The notes beneath the pieces are model-generated. The model was given only the letters and a program-made list of their open reading frames with translations. It made no database searches and was not told the origin of the DNA. From Prevotellaceae bacterium KH2P17 (lineage in GTDB: Bacteria; Bacteroidota; Bacteroidia; Bacteroidales; Bacteroidaceae): DNA of 64,000 nucleotides. The stretch covers positions 1 through 64,000 of the forward strand of contig FZRE01000005.1 in assembly GCA_900199655.1 (NCBI GenBank). Direction: 5' to 3'. Both the position numbers and the translations under genes were made by a program. Shown here piece by piece: positions 37,486 through 49,458 of the stretch (position 1 is its first letter; each line of letters starts with the position of its first letter).

Positions 37486-38937
37486 ATGAATATAAGAAAC
37501 ATATTAACGCTTGGCTGCGGACTGTTGGCAGGACTCACTGCCCTCACGGGCTGCAGTGACGACGAGAGCTACGACGTAGTAGGCTCGTCGGCAAACAGGA
37601 TATTCCTCAATCCCTACGAGCCTGCTACACAGGAGAACCAGATTTACAACACTCCTGCAGGCGTGTTCGGACTGGCTGGTGGAGCCTTCAACGTAAAGGC
37701 CCAGTACGCCACCAACGCCACAATAACCGTTGGAGCCGAAGTTGACAACTCGCTTGTCGAGGCCTTCAACGCCAAGAACGGCACCGAGACCAAGGTCTAC
37801 CATGCCCTGCCGGAACAGGCGCTCAGTGCCCTCCAGGTTACACCTGCTGTCATCCGCCCAGGCCAGTCGGTAGGCGATACCACGCTCATCGTTAACGTTC
37901 CCACCGAGGCAGCTGCCTCTCTGACAGAGGAATACTATGTGGTGCCGTTCCGCCTGAAGGTGGAAAACGTAGACAAAGGTGACTCTCCTTACACGCCCCA
38001 GCTGCGTGACACCTTCACAACAGCCTATGCCGTTATTCACAATGCAGGCTCCGACTACGTTTACACCGTAGGCAGCTTCACCCAGATCAATGCCATCGTG
38101 AACACGCCCGTGGGCGTTTTCGGCGGTGTTGACGCTGAGTTCAACGTTGCCGTACGTGCCAACGGCGATGCCGCCTTCACCGTTCAGGCCGAAGCCGACA
38201 ACAGTCTGATAGCCTCCTACAATCAGGAACACAACACCAGTTACCAGCAGCTGCCTGCCGATGTGGCAAGTAAACTGCAGATAACCGATGGAAAGATTGA
38301 TGCCGGAAAGCTGCAAACCAGTCCCGGGGTCAAGGTAACTGACCCCACGGGGGCAGCCAAGAACCTGCAGGGAAGCTACCTGCTGCCGCTCAAGCTCAAC
38401 TTTGTTTACCCCAACGGAACCAAGGCCGAGCTTCCTGCTGCTTATCTTATCATTGAGACCAAGAACTCATTTATCAAGGATGATGCCTCCGAACTCAAGG
38501 GCGCCAAGGGCAATGGCGAAGGCTGGCGGGCCATTGACTGCTCGGCCGACTTTAACCCCGCCACCTTCGGCAGTCTCTTTGCCGGCGGCTGGAACAGTCG
38601 GTGGGCTTTGGAGGGCGATGAAGACACGGGCCACTTTACCGTCGACCTGGGAGCCGAAAAGAATCTTGCAGGCTTCTATCTCGACAGCTACGTGCTTGGC
38701 AATTATAATGTCGACGTCAGCACCGACAACCAGACATGGACTTCGCTCGGCAATACAGATGGCCATCAGCCAGTGAGCAAGTACGATGAGAACTGGAACC
38801 AGCAGAGCGAGTACGTGCTCTACGGCTCGGTCAGGTGCCGCTACGTGCGCTTCAGTATTAACTTCGACACCTCCGGCTGGGCCTGGGGCTACGGCTACTA
38901 TAAGGCCATCAGCGGGCTGAGCCTGTACTTTGAATGA
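37486..38937 (+). CDS. DUF1735 and F5/8-type C (discoidin) domain surface lipoprotein
   Basis: 483 residues, lipobox ALTGCSDDE. Two DUF1735-like repeats are visible, each containing the motif NTP-x-G-VFG followed by N-V-x-x. The C-terminal 150 residues form a discoidin/F5-8C carbohydrate-binding domain (FNPATFGSLFAGGWNSRW, FTVDLGAEKNLAGFYLDSY). It is probably a second surface glycan-binding protein of the N-glycan locus. It ends 44 bp before a strong bidirectional hairpin. Confidence 0.83.
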   Translation: MNIRNILTLGCGLLAGLTALTGCSDDESYDVVGSSANRIFLNPYEPATQENQIYNTPAGVFGLAGGAFNVKAQYATNATITVGAEVDNSLVEAFNAKNGTETKVYHALPEQALSALQVTPAVIRPGQSVGDTTLIVNVPTEAAASLTEEYYVVPFRLKVENVDKGDSPYTPQLRDTFTTAYAVIHNAGSDYVYTVGSFTQINAIVNTPVGVFGGVDAEFNVAVRANGDAAFTVQAEADNSLIASYNQEHNTSYQQLPADVASKLQITDGKIDAGKLQTSPGVKVTDPTGAAKNLQGSYLLPLKLNFVYPNGTKAELPAAYLIIETKNSFIKDDASELKGAKGNGEGWRAIDCSADFNPATFGSLFAGGWNSRWALEGDEDTGHFTVDLGAEKNLAGFYLDSYVLGNYNVDVSTDNQTWTSLGNTDGHQPVSKYDENWNQQSEYVLYGSVRCRYVRFSINFDTSGWAWGYGYYKAISGLSLYFE

Positions 38938-38981
38938 GCCTCACGATAACTCTCCGGGCCACCCGTGGCCCAGGGCAATGA

Positions 38982-39029
38982 AACCAAACAACCCGCTTCC
39001 TCATCATGCAGGAAGCGGGTTGTTTGGTT
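38982..39029. terminator. Bidirectional terminator between the N-glycan locus and the ATPase gene
   Basis: A 19-bp perfect stem (AACCAAACAACCCGCTTCC and its complement) with a 10-nt loop. A/T-rich flanks allow termination of the plus-strand operon and of the convergent minus-strand gene. Confidence 0.88.
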
Positions 39030-39036
39030 CTCGGCA

Positions 39037-40179
39037 TCAGTCCTGCCACGCGAGCCATTCGCCCAGGAACCTGTCGTACACGCTATAGCCGGCCTCGTCG
39101 GCATAGAGAAGCTCCTTGTCGGTGAGCGCCGTCAGCATGCCGCTTACGCTGCTGGCCGCTCCCAGCCGGTATTTGGACAGGAAGGCGCTGCCCGTGGGCG
39201 CCTTCACCTTGCCCTCCCGGGCCACGGCTTTCAGCAGGGCGGCCTGCTTGTCGGTTATCAAGCGGCGCAGGTGTTCGTAGTAGGGCGTGTTCTCGTTTAC
39301 TATTTCAAGTATCACCCGGCGGGCCTGTTCCGTCTGCGTAACACTCATGTAGCGCTCGTAGAGGCGGTTTAGCACGGCCTGCACGTACCACGTGTGGCCT
39401 TCGTAACGGTTGTAAATCCACTCAAATACCTCGCGTTCGAGCCTGCCGCCGCTGCTGCCGAAGAAGCCTGAAGCAAAGTCCTGGTATGCCGACAGGCCTA
39501 TGGGGCCCAGGTTAACCAGCTGTGTACTCTGGTAGAAAGGCCGCTTGGCCGAGAGAAACATGTCCGAGATGAGGTGCCTGATGCTGCCCGAGAACACGAA
39601 GTGCACGTTGGGCAGAAACTGCATATAGCTGCGCAGCAGGGCCTCGAAGCCCTTTTCGCGGTAGGCGGTAATCTGCTGGAACTCGTCGATGGCAATGAAG
39701 AAGTGGCGCCCGTTCTGCTTCAGATAGCCGAAAACCTCATCGAGCGACTGCTCGGTCTGCGTGTGCGCAAAGTCCAGTCGTACCGTCAGTTCGCCCGTCA
39801 TGCCGTTGGTACTGACGGCAGGCTTGCACGAACGGAACAGCGTTGCGGCCTCCTGCAGAAAGTGCTCCGACCGTGTGAGCGCCTCCTCAATCACCCTCGC
39901 GCCGAAAAGTTGTGTAAACTCGTAGGCACTGTTGGTAGAAAAAATGTCGAAATAGATGCACACCGCGTCGGCATACTGGCTGTGCAGCCTGTGGAACACG
40001 TTCTTGATGAGCCCCGTCTTGCCCATTCGGCGCGGTGCTATCAGGGTGATGTTGCGGCCGCTGAGCAGTGCCGAAGTTATCAATTCTGTTTCCTGCAGCC
40101 TGTCGCAGAAGTATTCCGGACCCTCGTACCCGTACATCAGGAAAGGGTTCTTCATGGCTTTTACGTTTCTTTTTATCAT
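39037..40179 (-). CDS. AAA-type ATPase (archaeal-ATPase/AAA_14-like) of unknown role
   Basis: The start at 40179 (MIKRNVKAMKNPFLMYGYEG) gives 380 residues; the longer in-frame start at 40266 would precede the likely promoter. A Walker A-type loop (APRRMGKTGLI), a Walker B-like FIAIDEFQQI and a sensor stretch FVFSGSIRHL are present. The C-terminal part resembles the winged-helix region of this stand-alone ATPase group, which is common in Bacteroidetes and often unassigned. No partner gene lies beside it. Function unknown. Confidence 0.75.
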   Translation of the reverse strand: MIKRNVKAMKNPFLMYGYEGPEYFCDRLQETELITSALLSGRNITLIAPRRMGKTGLIKNVFHRLHSQYADAVCIYFDIFSTNSAYEFTQLFGARVIEEALTRSEHFLQEAATLFRSCKPAVSTNGMTGELTVRLDFAHTQTEQSLDEVFGYLKQNGRHFFIAIDEFQQITAYREKGFEALLRSYMQFLPNVHFVFSGSIRHLISDMFLSAKRPFYQSTQLVNLGPIGLSAYQDFASGFFGSSGGRLEREVFEWIYNRYEGHTWYVQAVLNRLYERYMSVTQTEQARRVILEIVNENTPYYEHLRRLITDKQAALLKAVAREGKVKAPTGSAFLSKYRLGAASSVSGMLTALTDKELLYADEAGYSVYDRFLGEWLAWQD

Positions 40180-40193
40180 GATTCCGAAGTTTT

Positions 40194-40214
40194 CGTTACG
40201 AGCTTTTCGTAACG
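40194..40214. promoter_or_regulatory. Inverted repeat at the 5' end of the ATPase gene transcript
   Basis: CGTTACGA-n5-TCGTAACG is a perfect 8-bp inverted repeat. A weak -7-like GATATTTG (minus strand, 40215-40222) would start transcription inside it. It could be an operator for self-regulation or an RNA hairpin hiding the start region, which lies about 15 bp further on. Confidence 0.45.
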
Positions 40215-40472
40215 CAAATATCGTAATTTTAGCTGATACTTCCAAATTTCGGCCCGCTTTTTTCACTTTTTCCGCCCCAATGGCCGTTGTCTTCAGCCAT
40301 GCTCCTGCTTGTGTTTGCAGGGGCAGGAAACAGTTGCGAGCCCGGTTTGAGGACCGTATGGCGGCATGAGAGCCCTCCTGGTGGCCCCTCCTGGCATGGG
40401 GTCGTGATGGCTGGAGGGCACCCCGTTGCGGGCGCCTTGGGGCCTGCGTGTAACTGGCTGATAATGAGCAGT

Positions 40473-40557
40473 TCCATTGAACGTATGCTTTGAGCCCCTT
40501 GAAGCTATCCTTCGGCGGCCTTGAAGCTATCGGTCAAGAGGCCTGAATGCCACCTCC
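40473..40557 (-). repeat. 22-bp-unit repeat element, copy 4 (degenerate)
   Basis: On the minus strand an inverted half (GGAGGTGGCATTCAGG) is followed by 22-bp units beginning CTTGACCGATAGCTTC, GCCGAAGGATAGCTTC and CTCAAAGCATACGTTC. The hairpin is weaker than in other copies (about 9 of 16 positions pair), and the last unit lacks the terminal AAA. It lies in the region between the divergent ATPase and sulfatase genes. The rest of that region has no visible gene. Confidence 0.65.
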
Positions 40558-40658
40558 GGCGTGTCGCCTTCTCCTCCCTCCCGCCGCCGCATGCCCGTAT
40601 CGCCCCGCCCGCCCTGCACCGGCCAAGGCGCCGGAAGCATCAAAATAAAGCCTGAAAT

Positions 40659-40690
40659 TTTGTGAATATCATTTAAAATACTACCTTTGC
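40659..40690 (+). promoter_or_regulatory. Promoter upstream of the sulfatase gene
   Basis: -33 TTTG (40659-40662) and -7 TACCTTTG (40683-40690) with 20 bp between. It leaves a leader of about 205 nt. A second isolated -7 box, TATCTTTG at 40849-40856, lies nearer the start and may be the main one. Confidence 0.6.
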
Positions 40691-40902
40691 GTGCAGTTAG
40701 TTGTTTCTGTGTTCAGTTGCGGAACCTATGCTTTTGGGCGGCCATTGCTGCGCGGCGGAAACGCAAAAGCGATGGAGCAGAAACGTAAAAGCGTGGGGGA
40801 GGGGGCAAGGAAGTGGCCTGCCAGGGCGGCGGTTCTGATATTTATGCGTATCTTTGCAGTGGAGCGGGGGAGCGATACTCCGGCTTTTAAAATCTTCATG
40901 GC

Positions 40903-42420
40903 ATGAAAATGAATCCTGAAACGCTGCTCATGGGGCTCCTCTCCATGACGGCAGCGGGCGGCTACGCTAAGAAGGCGTCGCGCCCAAACATTATTTACAT
41001 CATGTGCGACGACATGGGCTACGCCGACCTCGGCTGCTACGGGCAGCCTTATATACACACGCCGAACATTGACCGAATGGCCTCCGAGGGCATGCGTTTT
41101 ACCCAGGCGTACGCCGGCTCGCCCGTGAGCGCTCCGTCGAGGGCCTGCCTCATGACGGGGCAGCACGCGGGTCACACTCTCGTGAGGGGCAACAAGGAGT
41201 ACTGGGGTGGCTCGCCCAAGGTGATGTACGGCGACAACGAGGACTACAGCATCGTAGGTCAGCACCCCTACGACACGCGCCACGTCATCCTCCCGGAGAT
41301 ACTGAAAGACAACGGATACACAACTGCCATGTTCGGAAAGTGGGCCGGCGGCTACGAAGGTTCGGCCTCTACGCCCGACAAAAGGGGCTTCGACGAGTTC
41401 TACGGCTATATCTGCCAGTTCCAGGCTCACCTCTATTATCCCAACTTTCTCAATGAGTTCAGCCGCTTGAGGGGCGACACGGCGGTGCACCGTGTGGTGC
41501 TGGAGGACAACATCAGGTACCCGATGTTCGGCCGGGAGTATTCAAAACGCACGCAATACTCGGCCGACCTGATACACCGCAAGGCCTTGGAGTGGCTGCG
41601 CGGGCAGGACGGCAAGCGCCCCTTCTTAGGCATCTTCACCTACACGCTGCCGCATGCAGAGCTGGCGCAGCCGGAGGATTCGCTGCTCGAGGGGTACAAG
41701 AAGCGGTTTTTTACGGACAAGACGTGGGGCGGACAGCCTAACTCGCGCTACAATGCAGTTGAGCATACGCACGCCCAGTTTGCTGCCATGATAACGCGGC
41801 TTGACAAGTACGTGGGCGAGATTATGGCCGAGCTGAAGCGCAAGGGGATGGATGAGAACACCATCGTGATATTTACCAGCGACAACGGCCCGCACGAGGA
41901 GGGCGGTGCCGACCCGCAGTTCTTCGGCCGCGACGGCAAGTTGCGCGGCCTGAAACGCCAGTGCTTCGAGGGCGGCATACGCATTCCGTTCATCGTGCGG
42001 TGGCCCGGTCACGTGGCTGCCGGCAGCGTGAACGACCATCAGCTGGCGTTTTACGACGTGATGCCTACCTTCTGCGACCTGGCTGGCGTGCGCAACTACG
42101 TGAGCCGGTACGCCAACCGCAGCCTGAAGCCCGACTACTTCGACGGCATCTCCTTTGCGCCCACGCTCCTCGGAAAGCCCGGACAGCGGGAGCACGAGTT
42201 CCTGTACTGGGAGTTCCACGAGACCGACCAGATGGCCCTGCGCATGGGTAACTGGAAGATGGTGGTGGTCAAGGGCGTGCCCAGACTCTACGACCTGGCC
42301 TCCGATTTGCACGAAGACCACGACCTGGCGGCCCAACATCCGGAGCTGGTAAGGCAGATGACGGCCATCATCAGGGCACAGCACACGCCCTCGGAACTGT
42401 TCAAGGTAACACTCCCCTGA
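40903..42420 (+). CDS. S1-family sulfatase of the Ser type, secreted
   Basis: 505 residues with a weak signal peptide. The sulfatase signature reads SAPSRACLMTG, with Ser about 76 in place of Cys. This Ser must be converted to formylglycine by an anaerobic sulfatase-maturating enzyme (anSME), which is not encoded in this window. Metal-binding CDDMGYADLG (about 35-44) and FTSDNGPHEEGG are present. It removes sulfate esters, and with fucosidases and beta-galactosidase nearby the likely target is mucin or another host glycan. Confidence 0.87.
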   Translation: MKMNPETLLMGLLSMTAAGGYAKKASRPNIIYIMCDDMGYADLGCYGQPYIHTPNIDRMASEGMRFTQAYAGSPVSAPSRACLMTGQHAGHTLVRGNKEYWGGSPKVMYGDNEDYSIVGQHPYDTRHVILPEILKDNGYTTAMFGKWAGGYEGSASTPDKRGFDEFYGYICQFQAHLYYPNFLNEFSRLRGDTAVHRVVLEDNIRYPMFGREYSKRTQYSADLIHRKALEWLRGQDGKRPFLGIFTYTLPHAELAQPEDSLLEGYKKRFFTDKTWGGQPNSRYNAVEHTHAQFAAMITRLDKYVGEIMAELKRKGMDENTIVIFTSDNGPHEEGGADPQFFGRDGKLRGLKRQCFEGGIRIPFIVRWPGHVAAGSVNDHQLAFYDVMPTFCDLAGVRNYVSRYANRSLKPDYFDGISFAPTLLGKPGQREHEFLYWEFHETDQMALRMGNWKMVVVKGVPRLYDLASDLHEDHDLAAQHPELVRQMTAIIRAQHTPSELFKVTLP

Positions 42421-42421
42421 G

Positions 42422-42449
42422 GGCTGCCGGCAGCCTGCTGATGTTTTTT
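42422..42449 (+). terminator. Weak terminator candidate after the sulfatase gene
   Basis: GGCTG-CCGG-CAGCC stem directly after the stop codon, followed six bases later by a T-run (TTTTTT). Confidence 0.4.
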
Positions 42450-42484
42450 CTTTGGCATGGGGCATGAATGTTAGGGTGTTATTC

Positions 42485-42515
42485 TTGGTCTTGTGACAGA
42501 TTTTCCGTATTTTTG
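42485..42515 (+). promoter_or_regulatory. Promoter of the DUF1573-GH29-GH2 gene group
   Basis: -33 TTGG at 42485-42488 and -7 TATTTTTG at 42508-42515 with about 20 bp spacing. The first start codon is 85 bp downstream. Confidence 0.55.
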
Positions 42516-42599
42516 CAGCGGATATACTGTCCCCGTGCGGCCGGGTGAGGGCGACCTCTTGGCCCGCGGGTTCTGTCTGCATCGAAAACAACAACCTAA

Positions 42600-43361
42600 A
42601 TGAAGCGATACCTCTTACTGCTGGCAGCCGTGCTCACCCTCGTCGTGGCGGGGGCGCAGGAGGATGGTCAGCCCCGGCTTCTCAATACTTTCGTACCCGA
42701 CCGGCGCGTGTTCAACTTCGGCACCATAGCCGAGCGCGACGGCAAGGTGAGCCATGTGTTCAGGTTCCGGAACACGGGCAGGGAGCCTGTTGTCATCACC
42801 GCAGCCAATGCCTGGTGCGGTTGTACGACCACGGACTTTACCCGGCAGCCCGTTCGTCCGGGCCAGGAAGGCAGCGTAACGGTAACTTACAACCCCAACT
42901 ACCGGCCCGGCAAGTTCTCCAAGGAGGTTACACTCATACTCAACAACGGCCGTAACTACGCGCGTTGCTGGGTCAAGGGCAACGTAAAGGGCTATCTGCA
43001 TCCCGTTACCGAGGACCATCCGTACAGCTTCGGCCGCGGCCTCTACATGAGCCAAAGGGTCATTCCGTTTGCCAGCTTGCAGGCAGGAGAGCGCTCAACG
43101 GTAACGCTGCGCGTGGCCAACAACACCCGGCAGCCCATGAAGGTGGTGTTCCGCAAGACACCGAACAATACCGTGCTGAAGCTGCCCGGCCAGCTCTCGC
43201 TCAAGCCCCTGGAACGTACGGAGGTGCAGGTAAGCTACCGCCACGTGCGTGCTTATGCCTACAACCGCCACATCTACGTGCAGGTGTACGTGAACGGGCG
43301 TAAGGTCAGTCCGCTTAAAGTGGTGTGGTTCGGCACTGAAAACGTACTTCACATGAAATAA
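42600..43361 (+). CDS. DUF1573-domain secreted protein
   Basis: 253 residues with signal peptide. The DUF1573 Ig-like domain (about 35-125) shows the family pattern FNFGTIAERDGKVSHVFRF, CGCTT and PGQEGSVTVTYNP. A second similar beta domain fills the C-terminal half. The family is widespread in Bacteroidetes periplasm and its function is not established. The gene starts a group with a fucosidase (13 bp downstream) and a beta-galactosidase. Confidence 0.83.
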   Translation: MKRYLLLLAAVLTLVVAGAQEDGQPRLLNTFVPDRRVFNFGTIAERDGKVSHVFRFRNTGREPVVITAANAWCGCTTTDFTRQPVRPGQEGSVTVTYNPNYRPGKFSKEVTLILNNGRNYARCWVKGNVKGYLHPVTEDHPYSFGRGLYMSQRVIPFASLQAGERSTVTLRVANNTRQPMKVVFRKTPNNTVLKLPGQLSLKPLERTEVQVSYRHVRAYAYNRHIYVQVYVNGRKVSPLKVVWFGTENVLHMK

Positions 43362-43374
43362 ACACACAAAAGAT

Positions 43375-45195
43375 ATGCTATCGAAGAAACTCTTCCTGTC
43401 TCTCGTCCTCATGGCTCTGGGCCTTCATTCCACCGCCCAGCCGGGCGCTCCGGCACCAGTTGCGCCGCTGCCTTCGGCCAATCAGGTTAGCTGGCAGCGG
43501 ATGGAAACCTACGCATTCATCCACTTCGGGCCCAACACCTTTGGCGACCGCGAATGGGGTTACGGCGATGCTGACCCCATGAAGGAGTTCAACCCCACGC
43601 GCCTTGACTGCGAGCAGTGGGCACGCACCGTGAAGGCGGCCGGCATGAAGGGTATCATCCTCACGGCCAAACATCACGACGGCTTCTGTCTCTGGCCCTC
43701 CCGGTACACCGACTACAGCGTTCGCAACAGCCCGTACAAGGGCGGCAAGGGCGACATAGTTGGCGAGCTGGCCGCTGCCTGCCGCAAGTACGGGCTCAAA
43801 CTGGGGCTCTATCTCTCGCCGTGGGACCGTCATCAGGCTTTCTACGGCACGCCGTTGTACGTGGAATACTTCTACGCCCAGCTGCATGAACTGCTCTCCT
43901 GTTACGGCGATTTGTTTGAAGTATGGTTCGACGGAGCCAACGGCGGCGACGGCTATTATGGCGGTGCACGCGAAACGAGGACAATAGATCGCCGCACGTA
44001 CTACGACTTTCCGCGGGCGTGGAAGATGGTGGAGGAGCTTCAACCCAAAGCTGTCATCTTCTCAGACGGCGGCCCCGGCTGCCGCTGGGTAGGCAACGAG
44101 AACGGTTTTGCCTATGCTACCAACTGGTCGTTCCTGCGTTCCAAGGAGGTTTATCCGGGCTACAGCAAGCACTGGGAGCTGCAGTCGGGCCATGCCGACG
44201 GCGATGCCTGGGTGCCTGCCGAGTGCAACGTGAGCATCCGTCCGGGCTGGTTCTACCACGCCAGAGAGGACAACAAGGTGAAGACAGTTGACCAGCTGGT
44301 CGACCTCTACTACCGAAGCGTGGGCCACAACGGCACTCAGCTCATCAATTTCCCAGTCACCAAGGAGGGCATCATTCATCCTACAGACTCTGCAAGGGCA
44401 GTGGCAGCGTACCGGCAGATAAGCTCCGAGCTGAAAACCAACCTGCTGCGGCAGGCCCGTTTGCAGGCATCGGCCACGCGGGGCAAGGCCTTCGGCGTGC
44501 GCAACTTGACCGATGACGACTTCGATACCTACTGGGCAACGCCCGACGGGGTGGTGAAGGCCGACCTCACCATCCGCTTTTCCAAGCCCCGGAAGCTCAA
44601 CCGCATGAAGCTGCAGGAGTACATTCCGCTCGGCCAACGTGTCAAGTCGTTCACCGTTGAGTATCTGGACGGCGGCAACTGGCTGCCGGTAAAGCTGAAC
44701 GAGGAGACCACCACCATCGGCTACCGGCGCCTGCTGCGCTTCAGAACCATTGAGACGCGCCAGCTGCGCATACGCTTTCTCGACGCCCGCGGCCCCTTGT
44801 GCATCAACGAACTGGGCGCTTACTACGCCCCCAACGCCCGGGACAGCTACGTTGAGGAGGACGGCGTCCTGGAGAGTTTGCCCTTTACAGCCACGCCGGA
44901 GCACGATGCCGTGACGCTCGACCTGGGCAAGGAGCAGCTTGTACGCGCCTTTTTCTACCTGCCCAAGCAAGGAACAATGCCCCAGGGACTGGTCTCCAAC
45001 TACGAGATTTATGCCGGACAGTCGCTCGACAACATGCAACTGGTCAAGAGCGGCGAGTTCTCCAACATCCGCAACCACCCCGTTATGCAGGATGTCTACT
45101 TCACTCCTGTCAACGCACGGTACATCAAACTCAAGGCCACCCGCATGATTCAGCCCGGCGAACCCATGGCTTACGAGAACCTGGCGGTGCAATGA
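43375..45195 (+). CDS. GH29 alpha-L-fucosidase with C-terminal F5/8-type domains, secreted
   Basis: 606 residues with signal peptide. The GH29 barrel (about 35-340) contains FIHFGPNTFGDREWG, TAKHHDGFCLWPS and the nucleophile motif FEVWFDGANG (Asp about 186). The segment GDREWGYGDADP is typical of the GH29-B branch, which prefers branched alpha-1,3/1,4-fucose as in Lewis structures. Two C-terminal beta-sandwich modules follow (about 350-606). It sits 13 bp after the DUF1573 gene and 80 bp before a GH2 gene, consistent with stepwise removal of Fuc and Gal. Confidence 0.88.
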   Translation: MLSKKLFLSLVLMALGLHSTAQPGAPAPVAPLPSANQVSWQRMETYAFIHFGPNTFGDREWGYGDADPMKEFNPTRLDCEQWARTVKAAGMKGIILTAKHHDGFCLWPSRYTDYSVRNSPYKGGKGDIVGELAAACRKYGLKLGLYLSPWDRHQAFYGTPLYVEYFYAQLHELLSCYGDLFEVWFDGANGGDGYYGGARETRTIDRRTYYDFPRAWKMVEELQPKAVIFSDGGPGCRWVGNENGFAYATNWSFLRSKEVYPGYSKHWELQSGHADGDAWVPAECNVSIRPGWFYHAREDNKVKTVDQLVDLYYRSVGHNGTQLINFPVTKEGIIHPTDSARAVAAYRQISSELKTNLLRQARLQASATRGKAFGVRNLTDDDFDTYWATPDGVVKADLTIRFSKPRKLNRMKLQEYIPLGQRVKSFTVEYLDGGNWLPVKLNEETTTIGYRRLLRFRTIETRQLRIRFLDARGPLCINELGAYYAPNARDSYVEEDGVLESLPFTATPEHDAVTLDLGKEQLVRAFFYLPKQGTMPQGLVSNYEIYAGQSLDNMQLVKSGEFSNIRNHPVMQDVYFTPVNARYIKLKATRMIQPGEPMAYENLAVQ

Positions 45196-45269
45196 CAACA
45201 GACCGAAAACAACAATCATCAATAAAACCGGAATCATTTGATTTCTCAAAAACCTTCTAACACGATTAA

Positions 45270-48497
<3,228 letters not shown>

Positions 48498-48563
48498 CGG
48501 CACAGCCCTTGGGCAAGCGCGCTTGCCGTAGGCAGGCCCTGCTAAGGCCTCTGTCAACAAACC

Positions 48564-48602
48564 AAAAGTACAATACCATCCCCGTTGGTATTGTACTTTT
48601 TT
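48564..48602 (+). terminator. Strong intrinsic terminator after the GH2 gene
   Basis: A 15-bp stem (AAAAGTACAATACCA and complement), 7-nt loop, then a T-run (TTTTTTC). It lies 67 bp after the stop codon. Confidence 0.93.
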
Positions 48603-48624
48603 CTTTTCCCCGTTGCCTGTCAGT

Positions 48625-48796
48625 TCATCCCCTCCTCCGCCTCCCCTTTCCAAGGGGAGGTTACCAGTTAGCCTTCTCGCTGTTTTTCTCGCACTCACTT
48701 CTGCTAACAACCAACCCAACAGCAGCTGAAAAATTACTCTGTTACTCTGTCTCAAATCCGCAAAAGCAGCAAAGAGAATACTCTGTTACTCTGTCT
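48625..48796 (+). repeat. 172-bp direct repeat, copy 1
   Basis: Contains TCATCCCCTCCTCCGCC, a CCTCCCCTTT/AAGGGGAGG hairpin, a CTCGCTGTTTTTCTCGCACTC segment and two TACTCTGTTACTCTGTCT cores 44 bp apart (48735, 48779). The block recurs at 48911-49082 with only scattered differences, at an offset of exactly 286 bp. Confidence 0.88.
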
Positions 48797-48840
48797 TAAA
48801 ATATCAGAAGCAAAGTTGCAAAGAGATTACAGCAGCGGTT

Positions 48841-48947
48841 CCTCCCCTTAGAAAGGGGAGGTTAGGAGGGGATGATTACAGCTGGAGTGTGGCAAGGGTT
48901 GGCTAATTCATCATCCCCTCCTCCGCCTCCCCTTTCCAAGGGGAGGA
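48841..48947. repeat. Composite G/C-rich inverted-repeat element
   Basis: Left half CCTCCCCTT-AGA-AAGGGGAGG followed by TTAGGAGGGGATGAT; right half ATCATCCCCTCCTCC followed by CCTCCCCTT-TCC-AAGGGGAGG. The right half is also the start of direct-repeat copy 2. Same family as 18719-18830, 20790-20899 and 28856-28999. Confidence 0.8.
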
Positions 48948-49082
48948 TACCGGTTAGCCTTCTCGCTGTTTTTCTCGCACTCGCTTCTGCTAACAACCAA
49001 GCCAACAGTAGCTGAAAAATTACTCTGTTACTCTGTCTCAAATCCACAAAAGCAGCAAAGAAAACACTCTGTTACTCTGTCT
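48911..49082 (+). repeat. 172-bp direct repeat, copy 2
   Basis: Second copy of 48625-48796, with TACTCTG-type cores at 49021 and 49065, again 44 bp apart. The 286-bp offset equals 13 units of 22 bp. No protein is encoded. Confidence 0.88.
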
Positions 49083-49160
49083 TTAAAAAACAGGAAATAA
49101 CAGGCAGCCGGCAAACTTGCACGCTGTCGTGGAACGCCCATTGCAAGGGAAGAGCGGAAT

Positions 49161-49243
49161 ATGTGTCGTTCAAGCTCCTTGAAAGGCACTTCCAAGCCCC
49201 TTGAACGACAGCTCCGAGAGGCTTGAAGGACACGTCCAAGAAA
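49161..49243 (+). repeat. 22-bp-unit repeat element, copy 5
   Basis: An inverted half (ATGTGTCGTTCAAG) then three 22-bp units at 49178, 49200 and 49222, each beginning CTTGAA. The last ends CCAAGAAA. It reads toward the GH29 gene 216 bp downstream. Confidence 0.82.
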
Positions 49244-49403
49244 ATGATACCAGTGCAGAGCGGGCGAAAGTGGGTTGAAAACGGATTGCGATATGCCCTG
49301 CCGCAAGTTCCCGTTGTGGACTTCAGGCACCGTTGATAGCGGCAGAACAAACCGCCGGGGGGCGGCCCAGGGTAAGGCGGAAGCATTTTGGGGGCGGGGC
49401 GGC

Positions 49404-49434
49404 TTTGCGGTTTCAGGATTTTGCCTTATCTTTG
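49404..49434 (+). promoter_or_regulatory. Promoter of the GH29 gene at 49459
   Basis: -33 TTTG (49404-49407) and -7 TATCTTTG (49427-49434), 19 bp apart, an excellent match. The start codon is 25 bp downstream. Confidence 0.78.
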
Positions 49435-49458
49435 CAGCTGTAACTTAAAACGTGTATC

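Noticed and set aside
40691-40906. 71-codon plus-strand frame before the sulfatase
   Set aside because: It starts at the predicted transcript start, has no recognisable features and ends across the sulfatase start; more likely leader sequence.
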